Part shown: piece after piece, positions 25,741 through 33,834 of the stretch | How positions within the stretch are numbered: the stretch's first letter is position 1 | Layout: every line of letters begins with the position of its first letter | Assembly: GCA_039815685.1 (NCBI GenBank) | Contig: JBCBYV010000016.1 | Span: 1-64,000, forward strand | Direction of reading: 5' to 3' | Length of the DNA: 64,000 bases | DNA from: Thermohalobaculum sp039815685 | Lineage (GTDB): Bacteria; Pseudomonadota; Alphaproteobacteria; Rhodobacterales; Rhodobacteraceae | Notes under the pieces: generated by a model | The model's input: the letters and a program-made list of their open reading frames with translations, nothing else | What the model was told of the DNA's origin: nothing | Databases searched by the model: none | Made by a program: the position numbers and the translations under genes

Positions 25741-26007
25741 CGTCTACCTCCCGGAATGCTGTTCTGCGCTGTGGTCGTCGGGTTGCGGGAGCAGATGCCC
25801 ACGGATGCCACCGCCGTGAACCCCTCAGGGGCACAATTCACGCGGCCGTGAGAGCCCGGCATTCCGAGGCCGCGTTTCTTCAGAAATCTTTCCGAACTCC
25901 ATCAGGTTTGCGCGGGCCGCGATCCCTAGCTCCCTCCAACCGCCGGGCGCTCCTCTCCCATCCCCCGCCCGGCGGCACCGGTCCAAGATTTCGTGAAGGA
26001 GCATCAA

Positions 26008-26667
26008 ATGTCCCTCCCCCTCGGCGCCATCGCACCCGACTTCATCGCTGAGAGCACCGAAGGCCCGATCCGCTTCCATGACTGGATCGACGGCCACTGG
26101 TGCGTGCTGTTCTCGCACCCCAAGGACTTCACGCCGGTCTGCACGACCGAGCTGGGCGTCGTCGCCCGGGCCATGCCCGAGTTCGAGCGGCGGGGTGTGA
26201 AGGTCATCGGCCTCAGCGTCGATCCGATCGAGAGTCATCGGCAATGGACTGCAGATATCGAGGAGACGCAGGCCGTCCGGCTCAGCTATCCGCTGATCGC
26301 CGATCCGCATCTCGCGGTGGCCCAGCTCTACCGCATGCTCCCAGCCACCGCGAACGGTGCGGCGAAGCTCCGCACGGCGATGGACAATCACACGGCGCGT
26401 TCGCTCTTCGTCATCGGGCCGGACAAGATGATCAAGCTCGTCATCACCTATCCGATGTCGACCGGGCGCAACTTCGACGAGGTTCTGCGGGTGATCGATA
26501 GCCTGCAGCTGACAGCAGGCCACAAGGTGGCGACACCGGCCAACTGGCAGCAGGGCGACAAGGTGATCATCCTGCCGTCGGTCCCCGAGGAGGATGCGCG
26601 CCGCGCCTTCCCCAAGGGCTGGGAGGCCCCGAGGCCCTACATGCGCTTCGTCGATCAGCCCGCGTAA
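26008..26667 (+). CDS. 1-Cys peroxiredoxin (Prx6/AhpC-TSA family)
   Basis: The 219-residue enzyme has the peroxidatic cysteine in HPKDFTPVCTTELG (Cys45) and the long Prx6-type C-terminal domain (MSTGRNFDEVLRVIDSLQLT, WQQGDKVIILPSVPEEDA). It reduces hydrogen peroxide and organic peroxides in the cytoplasm. No second conserved resolving cysteine is visible, in line with the 1-Cys group. GAAGGAG lies six bases before the ATG at 26008. It is a single-gene unit. Confidence 0.93.
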   Translation: MSLPLGAIAPDFIAESTEGPIRFHDWIDGHWCVLFSHPKDFTPVCTTELGVVARAMPEFERRGVKVIGLSVDPIESHRQWTADIEETQAVRLSYPLIADPHLAVAQLYRMLPATANGAAKLRTAMDNHTARSLFVIGPDKMIKLVITYPMSTGRNFDEVLRVIDSLQLTAGHKVATPANWQQGDKVIILPSVPEEDARRAFPKGWEAPRPYMRFVDQPA

Positions 26668-27128
26668 GCTGGCTGGCCGGCACTGCGCCCGAAGGACGAA
26701 AGAACCACGATTGTGAAGCGTCCGAGACAAGCTGCCGCCAGCATCCACGCCATCGGATTGGTTGCGGGCGGCCCCCTCAGGCACGGACGATCTGAGGATC
26801 TGGCAGTTCAACGGTGCCAGGGACTTGGTCGACCAGCCTCACATGAAGTTCGGCTTGTCGTGGACCGGCACACCCCCGGAGCGCTCACCACCGATACTGA
26901 GGTTAACGTGAAGAACGCGCTCGACCACCGGGTTTGCGGCGCCATCGACGCTCCCGGGTGAAATCGAGCACGAGAGACGATCCGCCTAGCTCGACGCTGC
27001 CGGGTTAGATCGAGACGGCGACTGCTCTCCACACCAAAAAAACTCCGACAGACCGCGTAGGGCGGGCCAGGGAACACCGTATCGGGGTCAGAGCCACAGA
27101 GGGCTCGGAGCGACCCCGAGAGGACCCG
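26668..27128. other. Intergenic region, no gene recognised
   Basis: This 461-base stretch follows the peroxiredoxin gene. Open frames of 80-90 codons exist on both strands (about 26713-26961 and 26808-27077), but they overlap each other, have no ribosome site and match no family I know. It presumably carries the promoter of the EF-hand gene near its right end, just after an A-rich run at 27044. Confidence 0.5.
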
Positions 27129-27575
27129 ATGAAGACCGTTCTTGCCACCGCCCTTTCAGCGAGCCTCGCCATCCTGCTCGCCCTGCCCGGCGCCAGTCCG
27201 GCGACGGCGCAAGAGCCGGGCGCCACGGCACTTGCCCGTCTCGATACGAACGGCGACGGCGCCATCAGCCGGGAGGAAGCCGCGGCGGGGCGCGAGCGCA
27301 TGTTCAAGCGCATCGACCGCAATGGCGATGGCGTCGCCGACGCGAACGAGATCGAGGGCTTTCGAAACCGTATCGCCGCCCTATCCCGCATGGCCGATGG
27401 CATGATCACCCTCCGATCCCAAGGGATGGACACGGACGGCGACGGCCTCCTGACTGCCGCCGAGTTCGCCGCGGGCGGGCGCCTCTTCGATCTCGCCGAC
27501 CGGAACGGCGACGGGTTGGTGACCCAGGCCGAGATGGCGGAGATGCGCGCGCTGAGGCAGGGCGGAAGACCTTGA
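27129..27575 (+). CDS. Secreted EF-hand calcium-binding protein
   Basis: The 148-residue protein has a signal peptide (to ATAQ, residue ~28) and four EF-hand loops: DTNGDGAISREE, DRNGDGVADANE, DTDGDGLLTAAE and DRNGDGLVTQAE. It should bind calcium in the periplasm or outside the cell. It is the first of five closely spaced same-strand genes ending with the Spy/CpxP-like sensor. EF-hand proteins of this kind are often found beside such ECF/metal-sensor modules. Confidence 0.88.
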   Translation: MKTVLATALSASLAILLALPGASPATAQEPGATALARLDTNGDGAISREEAAAGRERMFKRIDRNGDGVADANEIEGFRNRIAALSRMADGMITLRSQGMDTDGDGLLTAAEFAAGGRLFDLADRNGDGLVTQAEMAEMRALRQGGRP

Positions 27576-27589
27576 GGGGAGGAGAGATC

Positions 27590-27985
27590 ATGAGAAAGCT
27601 GATGATGGCGGCCAGCATGGTCGGTCTGATTGCCGCGGCAGCACCGATGGCGGACGCGCAGACATGGAGCCGATCGGGCCCGAACGGCGGCGCGACGCGC
27701 ACGCTCGACCGGGACAATGGCACCTACACCCTCGACCGGAGCGGCGTGAACGGCGGCTCGAGCAGCGCAACGGTGAACTGCAGCCGCGGTGGCGGCGTCA
27801 ACTGCTCGCGGGACTACAGCCTTTCCAACGCCGACGGGCAGACGGTGACCGGGACACGACAGACGCGCTACGGTCGCTACCGGGGTGGCACGGTCAATAC
27901 CGTGACCGGGCCGGAGGGCAACACGGTGACGCGCGCCCGCCCGACCTGGCGCTACAACCGCGCACGGTCTTTCGGCCGCTGGTGA
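27590..27985 (+). CDS. Secreted glycine/serine-rich hypothetical protein
   Basis: The 131-residue protein has a signal peptide (MRKLMMAASMVGLIAAAAPMADA) and a low-complexity body rich in Gly, Ser, Thr and Arg with three to four repeats of the type GGxTRTLDRDNGTYTLDRSG and NTVTGPEGNTVTRARP, plus two cysteines (VNCSRGGGVNCSRD). The ATG at 27590 has GGGGAGGAGA before it. It resembles small exported proteins of unknown role. It lies between the EF-hand gene and the ECF sigma gene, and probably belongs to the same envelope-related cluster. Confidence 0.7.
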   Translation: MRKLMMAASMVGLIAAAAPMADAQTWSRSGPNGGATRTLDRDNGTYTLDRSGVNGGSSSATVNCSRGGGVNCSRDYSLSNADGQTVTGTRQTRYGRYRGGTVNTVTGPEGNTVTRARPTWRYNRARSFGRW

Positions 27986-28047
27986 GCACCGCGGTGTTCG
28001 GGCCCGATCCCTTCGCGGCCCGGCACAGCGCGGATCGAGGGTAAGAG

Positions 28048-28647
28048 GTGAGCGGTATCGATCCGCGCGAGGAGGGCGCCCGAACCATGGCGGCGATCGC
28101 CGCCGGGGACCGTTCCGCCCTCATCAGCCTGATGGAACGGCACGCCCGCGGGCTCCGCTCCATCGCCGCACGCTATCTCGGCAGCGAGGAGGAGGCGGAG
28201 GAAATCGTGCAGGACGTGTTCTTGAAAGCCTGGCGCAACGCCGCGCGCTACGATGCCCGGAAGGCCGCAGTATCGACTTGGCTCTACCGCATCGCGATCA
28301 ATCTCTGCATCGACCGGCGGCGCAGTCTCGCGTTGCGACAGTTCGTGGGGCTCGATGCGGCGGGGGGCGAGGATACGCTGCCCGACATCTCCCCGGGCGC
28401 AGAAGCATTGATGGATGGGCGCAGCCGCCTTGTCCTCACGCGCCGCGCGCTCTTGCGCCTGCCCGCCCGTCAGCGCATGGCGGTGCTCCTCGCCTCGGTC
28501 GCCGAGCTCTCGACGCGGGAGATCGCGGAAGTGCTGGAGACGAGCGAGGGGTCGGTCGAACAGCTGCTGGTGCGCGCCCGCCGACGCCTGCGCGAGGAAC
28601 TGGACGACACGATGGGCGACTGGGAGAGCACAGGAGGATCGCGATGA
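28048..28647 (+). CDS. ECF-type RNA polymerase sigma factor
   Basis: The 199-residue protein has sigma region 2 (ARYLGSEEEAEEIVQDVFLK, WLYRIAINLCIDRRR) and region 4 (LPARQRMAVLLASVAELSTR, EIAEVLETSEGSVEQLLVRA). It directs RNA polymerase to a small envelope or metal-stress regulon. It starts at a GTG with AAGAGG upstream, and its stop overlaps the next gene by ATGA, so the likely anti-sigma factor is translated with it. The downstream CpxP/Spy-like protein suggests a CnrH-like arrangement. Confidence 0.92.
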   Translation: MSGIDPREEGARTMAAIAAGDRSALISLMERHARGLRSIAARYLGSEEEAEEIVQDVFLKAWRNAARYDARKAAVSTWLYRIAINLCIDRRRSLALRQFVGLDAAGGEDTLPDISPGAEALMDGRSRLVLTRRALLRLPARQRMAVLLASVAELSTREIAEVLETSEGSVEQLLVRARRRLREELDDTMGDWESTGGSR

Positions 28648-28988
28648 CCGGCGAGGACGACAGCCCCGGCCTCGACGACCGGGCGCTCGATAATCTCATC
28701 CGAGACGCAGCCGCCAGCGATGTGGACGAGGCTGCGACGCGCCGGGCAGTGATGGCGCGGATCGCGGCGGCGGAGCGTGGCACGGACTGGTTCGCCTGGC
28801 TCCCCGCGCTCGATGCGCGCACGGCGCCGGCGGCCTTCGTCCTCATGCTGCTGCTTGCGGGTGGCGGCGGATACGCGCTGCCGGATCTCCTCGGCGATGT
28901 CGAGGCGCTGCAGTTCCTCGACCTCGCCTCGGGCGGTGTCGGTCCGGGGGGCTTTGGCGCTCTCGATCTGGGGAGCGGCAGCGGATGA
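28644..28988 (+). CDS. Probable single-pass membrane anti-sigma factor
   Basis: The 114-residue protein has a cytoplasmic N-terminal half (DDRALDNLIRDAAASDVDEA), one transmembrane helix around residues 62-80 (APAAFVLMLLLAGGGGYALP) and a short glycine-rich end. It matches no family clearly. Size, topology and ATGA overlaps on both sides with an ECF sigma gene and a periplasmic sensor gene make it the likely anti-sigma factor. This role is inferred from position only. Confidence 0.65.
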   Translation: MTGEDDSPGLDDRALDNLIRDAAASDVDEAATRRAVMARIAAAERGTDWFAWLPALDARTAPAAFVLMLLLAGGGGYALPDLLGDVEALQFLDLASGGVGPGGFGALDLGSGSG

Positions 28989-29377
28989 GGCTCGGCCCGA
29001 TCTTCAGGGTGCTGTTCGTGATCGTCGCCTGCGTCTCGCTGCTGGCTAATGCCGTGGTCATCGGCTTTGCGGTCCGAGCCTACCACTCGGGCACATTGCC
29101 CTTCGCGGGCGGCGGCGGCATCGGGCTTGGCCTCGAGCGTGCCGAGCGGCGCGCCATCTTCAGCCGCTTGCGCGACGAGCGCCCCCGCCTCCGCATGCTC
29201 CGCCGCGAGCTTCGGGCGCGTCGGGCGGAGATGGTCAGGGCGCTGACGGCCGAGCCGCCGGACCCCGAAGAAATCCGCCGCACGATGGCGGCGGTGCGGA
29301 GCGCTACCGAGGTCCTGCAGAGCGCGGTGCAGGAAGTGGTGCTCGAAGCCGTCATGGACGAAGGGCGGCCGCGTTAA
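28985..29377 (+). CDS. Periplasmic heavy-metal sensor-like protein (Spy/CpxP/CnrX type)
   Basis: The 130-residue protein has an N-terminal membrane anchor (VLFVIVACVSLLANAVVIGF) and a charged helical periplasmic domain (RAIFSRLRDERPRLRMLRRE, EIRRTMAAVRSATEVLQSAV) typical of the Spy/CpxP/CnrX helical-hairpin family. Members sense metals or unfolded proteins. It overlaps the anti-sigma gene by four bases. The trio resembles the CnrYXH nickel/cobalt system in layout; the inducing signal here is unknown. Confidence 0.82.
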   Translation: MRLGPIFRVLFVIVACVSLLANAVVIGFAVRAYHSGTLPFAGGGGIGLGLERAERRAIFSRLRDERPRLRMLRRELRARRAEMVRALTAEPPDPEEIRRTMAAVRSATEVLQSAVQEVVLEAVMDEGRPR

Positions 29378-29391
29378 ACCCGTCCGCCCTT
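29361..29391 (+). terminator. Hairpin at the end of the ECF operon
   Basis: AAGGGCGG (29361-29368) pairs perfectly with CCGCCCTT (29384-29391) across a 15-base loop that contains the stop codon of the sensor gene. It is followed by CTCAAC, with no strong T-tract. A likely terminator for the five-gene unit. Confidence 0.55.
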
Positions 29392-29445
29392 CTCAACACC
29401 TCGCGCGCGATGGGCGCGCCACAGCCACAGCACGCGCTTTGACCG

Positions 29446-30039
29446 TCAGTCGCGCGCGATGGCCTCGAGTTCGATCAGCACCGTAACCTCGTCGCCGACG
29501 ATCCCGCCAAGCGCATAGTCCATGCCGAACTCGGAGCGCGTCACGACCGCCTCGGCCGACACGCCAACCGTGCGCTTCTTGTGACCGAAGGGATAGGGCG
29601 CATCCTTGTTCAGCGTCACCTTCACCTCCACGGGCTTGGTCTCGCCCAGGAGTGTCAGCTCACCCGGCACCATGCCCGTCGTATCGCTCGTCACCTCGCC
29701 ACCATCTGCGGTGAAGACGACCGTCGGGTGGTTCGCGACGTCCAGAAAGTCCGGGTTGCGCACATGCTCGTCACGCCGTTCGTCATTGGTGAAGACCGAG
29801 GACGGGTTCACCTCGACCCGGATGTCGCTCACCGTCTGCTCCTTGGCGTTGTAGACGAAGGAACCTGTCACCTCCGTGAACCAGCCGAGCGTGCGGGCAT
29901 AGCCGATATGATCGACCCAGAAGGCGACGGTCGTGTGCGTCGGGTCGAGATCGAAGGTCACCGGCTCGGCCTTCGCGGGCATGGCCGCGAACAGCGGCAG
30001 GGCGACGAGGGCGGCAGTGAGACGGATGGGGGCGGTCAT
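29446..30039 (-). CDS. YceI family periplasmic lipocalin-like protein
   Basis: The 197-residue protein has a signal peptide (to PAKA, about residue 23) and the YceI domain: FDLDPTHTTVAFWVDHIGYA, LGWFTEVTGSFVYNAKEQTV, NPDFLDVANHPTVVFTADGG and SEFGMDYALGGIVGDEVTV. YceI proteins bind isoprenoid-like lipids in the periplasm and respond to stress; the precise role is unsettled. The ATG at 30039 was chosen for GGGAG upstream and the signal peptide. It is convergent with the ECF operon. Confidence 0.92.
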   Translation of the reverse strand: MTAPIRLTAALVALPLFAAMPAKAEPVTFDLDPTHTTVAFWVDHIGYARTLGWFTEVTGSFVYNAKEQTVSDIRVEVNPSSVFTNDERRDEHVRNPDFLDVANHPTVVFTADGGEVTSDTTGMVPGELTLLGETKPVEVKVTLNKDAPYPFGHKKRTVGVSAEAVVTRSEFGMDYALGGIVGDEVTVLIELEAIARD

Positions 30040-30139
30040 GGCAATCTCCCTAAAGCCGTGATTGCGTGGGGAGATAGGGGAGAGACCGCCGCCGACCACG
30101 TTCTCACGAGGGCGTGAAGCCGCCGCGCAGGCCGCTGCG

Positions 30140-31153
30140 TCAGAAGCCCTCGAGCACGATCTTGCCGCGCGCCGTGTTGCTGGCGAGCGTCCGATGCGCC
30201 CGGCGCAGGTTCTCCGCAGTGATCCGACCCAGCGTCTCGGTCGCGGTCGAGCGGATGCGTCCAGCATCGATCAGCCCCGCCACCTCATCGAGGATCTGTC
30301 GCTGCCGGTCCATATCCGCCGTCGCGAAGAGCGAGCGGGTGAACATGAACTCCCAATGAAGGGAAACACTCTTGGGCTTCAGCGGCGCGATGGGCAGATG
30401 CTCCGGATCGTCGATCAGGCCGAAACGCCCCTGCGGCGCGATCAGCTCAGCGATCTGGTCGATATAGCTGTCGGTATGCGTGGTGCTGAACACATAGGCG
30501 GGCGCGCCGAGGCCAAGGGCTGCGACCTGCAGCGCGAGCGGTTCGCGATGGTCGATGACGTGATGGGCGCCGAGCTCCTTGGCCCAGGCCTGTGTCTCGG
30601 GCCGGGAGGCGGTGGCGATGACGGTCACATCCGTCAGCGCGCGGAGAAGCTGGATGGCAATCGAGCCCACGCCCCCCGCCCCGCCGATGATCACGATCGC
30701 ATTGGCCGCCCCGGGCACGGGGTCCGTCACGCGCAACCGGTCGAACAGCATCTCATGGGCCGTGAGGCTGGTGAGGGGCAATGCCGCCGCCTCCGCCGCA
30801 GGGACGCTCGAGGGCTTGCGTCCGACGATGCGCTCATCGACGAGGTGGAACTCGGCATTCGTGCCCGGCCGGTTGATGGCGCCGGCATACCAGACCGCAT
30901 CTCCTGGCGTGTAGGCGGTCACGGCATCGCCGGCCGCCACGACCTCGCCCACCGCGTCCCAGCCGAGAACATTGGGCTGCTCGCCTTCCGGCGGGCGGCG
31001 GTTGCGGATCTTGTAGTCGACCGGATTGACCGAGATCGCCTTTACCGCGACGAGCAGATCGTGCCCCTTCGGTGAGGGCTTCTCCGCCTCGAAATCCACC
31101 AGCGCGCCGTCTTCTTCGAGCGCACCGAGCTTGGTGTAACCGACCGCCTTCAT
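30140..31153 (-). CDS. Zinc-type alcohol dehydrogenase/quinone oxidoreductase-like protein
   Basis: The 337-residue medium-chain dehydrogenase/reductase has a GroES-like N-terminal part (VKAISVNPVDYKIRNRRPPE, LGWDAVGEVVAAGDAV) and a nucleotide domain with IIGGAGGVGSIAIQLLRALT. Zinc ligands are not evident, so it is closer to quinone oxidoreductase (NADPH:quinone/enone reductase). The ATG at 31153 has AGGAG upstream. It follows the SDR gene by 28 bases in an operon facing an HxlR regulator, which often controls electrophile or quinone stress enzymes. Confidence 0.88.
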   Translation of the reverse strand: MKAVGYTKLGALEEDGALVDFEAEKPSPKGHDLLVAVKAISVNPVDYKIRNRRPPEGEQPNVLGWDAVGEVVAAGDAVTAYTPGDAVWYAGAINRPGTNAEFHLVDERIVGRKPSSVPAAEAAALPLTSLTAHEMLFDRLRVTDPVPGAANAIVIIGGAGGVGSIAIQLLRALTDVTVIATASRPETQAWAKELGAHHVIDHREPLALQVAALGLGAPAYVFSTTHTDSYIDQIAELIAPQGRFGLIDDPEHLPIAPLKPKSVSLHWEFMFTRSLFATADMDRQRQILDEVAGLIDAGRIRSTATETLGRITAENLRRAHRTLASNTARGKIVLEGF

Positions 31154-31181
31154 GGCGTTTCTCCTGTCGTTGGGTGGCGTG

Positions 31182-31985
31182 TCAGGGGGCAATGCCGAGC
31201 CTGCTCAACACATCCTCGATGGCTTGCACGACGGCCGCGCATCTCTGCGGGTCGAGCGCGTCGGGATGCGGGTTGCCAAAGCGCCCGGCATCGTTGTCGA
31301 AATACTTGCCGTTTGCCTCGGCGAAGGTGTCAGCCGTTGCAGCCTGCGCCAGGATGCGCGCCCCCTTCCCGATATCCCCGCCGGCCACGCCAAACCCCTC
31401 GCGCACCATCTTGCTGCCGAGCAAGGAGCCCGGATTGACGGCGATGATCGCGGGACCCTGCGCTTCTGCCATCGTGCGGGACCACATGGTGATGGCGAGC
31501 TTGGATTGCGCGTAGGCGGCCATGTCGCCGAGGCGCCCATCTCCCGCCAGCGCGCGAAGATCCACCGGCGCCTGCGCGGCGGACGAGACATTCACGACGC
31601 GCGCCTTCGCTGCGAGGCTGGGGAGCAGCCGACGGGTAAGGAGATACGGCGCAATGGTGTTGACGGCGAAGCGGATGTCGAGCCCCTCGGCCGTCCGGCT
31701 CTCCGGCGTCCTGAGGATGCCCGCATTGTTGATGATCGCATCGAGTGGACCCTCAGCGGCAACCGCTTCAGCGAGCGCCCCGACCGCTGCCAGACTAGAG
31801 AGATCAGCGAGGTAACCCGAGACTTTCCCCCGAGCCACCGCTGCTGTGACCGCGGCCTTGGCAGCCTCCAGCTTTTCGGCGTTGCGACCGTGCAGGATCA
31901 TCCGGTGACCCTCGGCCGCAAGGAGTTCAGCGGCGGCGAGGCCGATACCGTCGGTCGAGCCGGTGATGAAAACAGTCTTGGTCAC
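31182..31985 (-). CDS. Short-chain dehydrogenase/reductase
   Basis: The 267-residue SDR shows the cofactor loop TGSTDGIGLAAAELLAAEG, the NNAG motif and the catalytic YAQSK. It resembles the retinol dehydrogenase-like/oxidoreductase SDR branch, which acts on carbonyl compounds. It is the first gene of a pair with the quinone-oxidoreductase-like gene and is divergent from the HxlR gene 180 bases away, its presumed regulator. Confidence 0.88.
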   Translation of the reverse strand: MTKTVFITGSTDGIGLAAAELLAAEGHRMILHGRNAEKLEAAKAAVTAAVARGKVSGYLADLSSLAAVGALAEAVAAEGPLDAIINNAGILRTPESRTAEGLDIRFAVNTIAPYLLTRRLLPSLAAKARVVNVSSAAQAPVDLRALAGDGRLGDMAAYAQSKLAITMWSRTMAEAQGPAIIAVNPGSLLGSKMVREGFGVAGGDIGKGARILAQAATADTFAEANGKYFDNDAGRFGNPHPDALDPQRCAAVVQAIEDVLSRLGIAP

Positions 31986-32165
31986 GAGGTAAACTTCCAG
32001 TTGGCTGCGGCAACGTCACGGCGGCGGCGCACTGAAATCCCCAAGATCTGCGGAAGGAAGGAGGTAGTCACGACCCTGCTCCGTTTTTGACAGCGCGACG
32101 CTCAGCGCGCATATGACGAAGCGGGCGCAGGCAGACAAGTACGCACATTTGGAGCTTATAGGTAC

Positions 32166-32543
32166 ATGAAGGATACTGCTAAGGCCGAGATCGGTCAGGC
32201 CCAGCGCTTCGAGCGCTATGACTGCAGCGACGGCTGCCCGGTAGAGGCAGCGCTCGAACAGATCGCGGGCAAGTGGAAAGGCCTGATCATCTACCACCTC
32301 CTCGACGAGACGCTACGCTTCAACGAGCTTTCACGCCGCGTCGGCAGCGTCACACAGCGCAGCCTGACCAAGCAGCTTCGCGAACTGGAGGCCGACGGCA
32401 TCGTGCACCGCGAGGTCTACGCCGTGGTCCCGCCGAAAGTGGAGTACCGGCTCACCGGGAAGGGTCAGCAGCTTCGCGAGGCCATAGTGGCGCTCCGGCA
32501 GTGGGGCGTTGCGCATCCGAGGGATGGAGCGGACGCTGAGTAG
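32166..32543 (+). CDS. HxlR-family transcriptional regulator
   Basis: The 125-residue protein shows the HxlR winged helix: CPVEAALEQIAGKWKGLIIY, HLLDETLRFNELSRRVGSVT and QRSLTKQLRELEADGIVHRE, with VPPKVEYRLT near the end. A cysteine pair near residues 19 and 24 could act as a redox switch, as in YodB/QorR. It is divergent from the SDR/quinone-oxidoreductase pair and probably represses it until an electrophile or quinone appears. Confidence 0.92.
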   Translation: MKDTAKAEIGQAQRFERYDCSDGCPVEAALEQIAGKWKGLIIYHLLDETLRFNELSRRVGSVTQRSLTKQLRELEADGIVHREVYAVVPPKVEYRLTGKGQQLREAIVALRQWGVAHPRDGADAE

Positions 32544-32568
32544 CGGACGCCTCCTCGGCCTAAAACAT

Positions 32569-32961
32569 TCATTTCAAGTGAAAATCTACATGAAGATGAT
32601 TGCCGTCGGGATCGTGCAGATTGAGCTGCAGGATGTCGGTCCCCGGTACCCGGCGCTCCTCCGCAACGACGCCCGCCCGGTCTAGACGCGCACGAAATCC
32701 GTCGAGCTCCGCCGAGCCACCCGCTGCCAGCGCAAAGTGCTCGAGCGCGATCTCTCCATCCGTTCGCAGCGCCGTCTCGACAGCGACGAGATGCAGCACG
32801 GGGTCCTCTCCCGCATAAAGCCAGGCGCCGGGAAAGGCGAAGGGCGGCCTCCAGCCCTCCTCGAGCCCGACCACATTGCAATACCAGCGCACCATTTCGG
32901 CGAGCCGACCTGTTCGAAGATTGACATGGTCAAGTCGCAAACGCCCCTTCCCTCTCACCAT
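32569..32961 (-). CDS. VOC family (glyoxalase-like) protein
   Basis: The 130-residue protein has a single glyoxalase/bleomycin-resistance (VOC) fold: RLDHVNLRTGRLAEMVRWYC at the start, FPGAWLYAGEDPVLHLVAVE in the middle and NLHDPDGNHLHVDFHL at the end. Metal ligands are likely His (start), His (middle) and Glu/His near the end, as in glyoxalase-like enzymes. The ATG at 32961 was chosen to fit the family start, though the ribosome site is weak and an upstream ATG at 32994 is possible. Substrate unknown. Confidence 0.82.
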   Translation of the reverse strand: MVRGKGRLRLDHVNLRTGRLAEMVRWYCNVVGLEEGWRPPFAFPGAWLYAGEDPVLHLVAVETALRTDGEIALEHFALAAGGSAELDGFRARLDRAGVVAEERRVPGTDILQLNLHDPDGNHLHVDFHLK

Positions 32962-33138
32962 GGCGCACGAAGCTGTGACAAAATTTCGCCACATTTTCGC
33001 CCTCGTTCATACCTTTTTTGCCCAAGTGTCGCCATATTTGAACTACCTTCGGTTGTGCAGGTCCGCGTGGCCTGCCTCGATCCAGCGACGGTGCCCCCGC
33101 CCGCCGCTAACGCATTGAGAGGTAGTGCACCCGTGTTG

Positions 33139-33831
33139 ATGACCGCTCTGCTGACCCGCCTGCGCCGTATTCCCGTCCGTTTCCACTGGTCCATCGCGCT
33201 CTTTCCCCTGCTCCTGCTCGGGCTCGACGCGATCGGGGCTCGGGAGGCGCGTGCGCCGGGATGGGAGGTGATCTATGCCGCGATGATCTTCGCCTCGATC
33301 CTGCTGCATGAATTCGGGCATGCGGTTGCGGCGCATGCAGTCGGTATCAGGACGCGGGAGGTGACGCTGCATCTCCTTGGCGGTCATGCGCGGCTGGAGC
33401 GTATGCCTAAGGGAGCGCGGGAGGAGTTGATCATCGCGCTTGCCGGACCTGCGGTGAACGTGGCGATTGCCGTCGTCCTGCTGACCCTCCGGTTCACAGG
33501 GGCCCTCCCGCCCGGCTCGATGGCGAATGAGCTCGCGGTGCTGAACCTCGCACTCGCGCTCTTCAACATGCTTCCGCTCTTCCCGCTCGATGGCGGGCGG
33601 GCCTTGCGCGCGGTGCTGTCGTTCGGGCTCGGACATCTGAGTGCCACCACCATCGCCGCCTCCTGCGGCGTGTTGCTCGCAGCCGGCTTTATGCTTCTCA
33701 GCATCGAGCATGGGGCACCTGTAGTGGGGCTCGTCGCCCTCTTCCTCGCCTTCGGCTCCTATGTCGAAGGCAAGGCGGCGGTGCAGATCATGGCAAGGGC
33801 TCAGGCCCGCGGGCGCGCCCAGCGCGCCTAG
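33139..33831 (+). CDS. Site-2 protease family (M50) membrane metalloprotease
   Basis: The 230-residue protein has the zinc motif HEFGH at residues 57-61 within a membrane segment and the second motif LFPLDGGRAL near residue 150, the marks of M50/S2P intramembrane proteases. About five or six hydrophobic segments are present. There is no PDZ or CBS domain, so it is a minimal form. Such enzymes cut membrane-anchored anti-sigma factors; the ECF/anti-sigma pair is only about 4.5 kb away, though a link is speculative. ATG at 33139 is preceded by GTG TTG in the same frame; either could start it. Confidence 0.88.
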   Translation: MTALLTRLRRIPVRFHWSIALFPLLLLGLDAIGAREARAPGWEVIYAAMIFASILLHEFGHAVAAHAVGIRTREVTLHLLGGHARLERMPKGAREELIIALAGPAVNVAIAVVLLTLRFTGALPPGSMANELAVLNLALALFNMLPLFPLDGGRALRAVLSFGLGHLSATTIAASCGVLLAAGFMLLSIEHGAPVVGLVALFLAFGSYVEGKAAVQIMARAQARGRAQRA

Positions 33832-33834
33832 AGC

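Noticed and set aside
26713..26961. 82-codon frame after the peroxiredoxin gene
   Set aside because: No ribosome site, no family, and a competing frame on the other strand; kept as non-coding.
33139..33831. Site-2 protease as part of the ECF module
   Set aside because: It is about 4 kb away behind unrelated operons; the link is too weak to assert.
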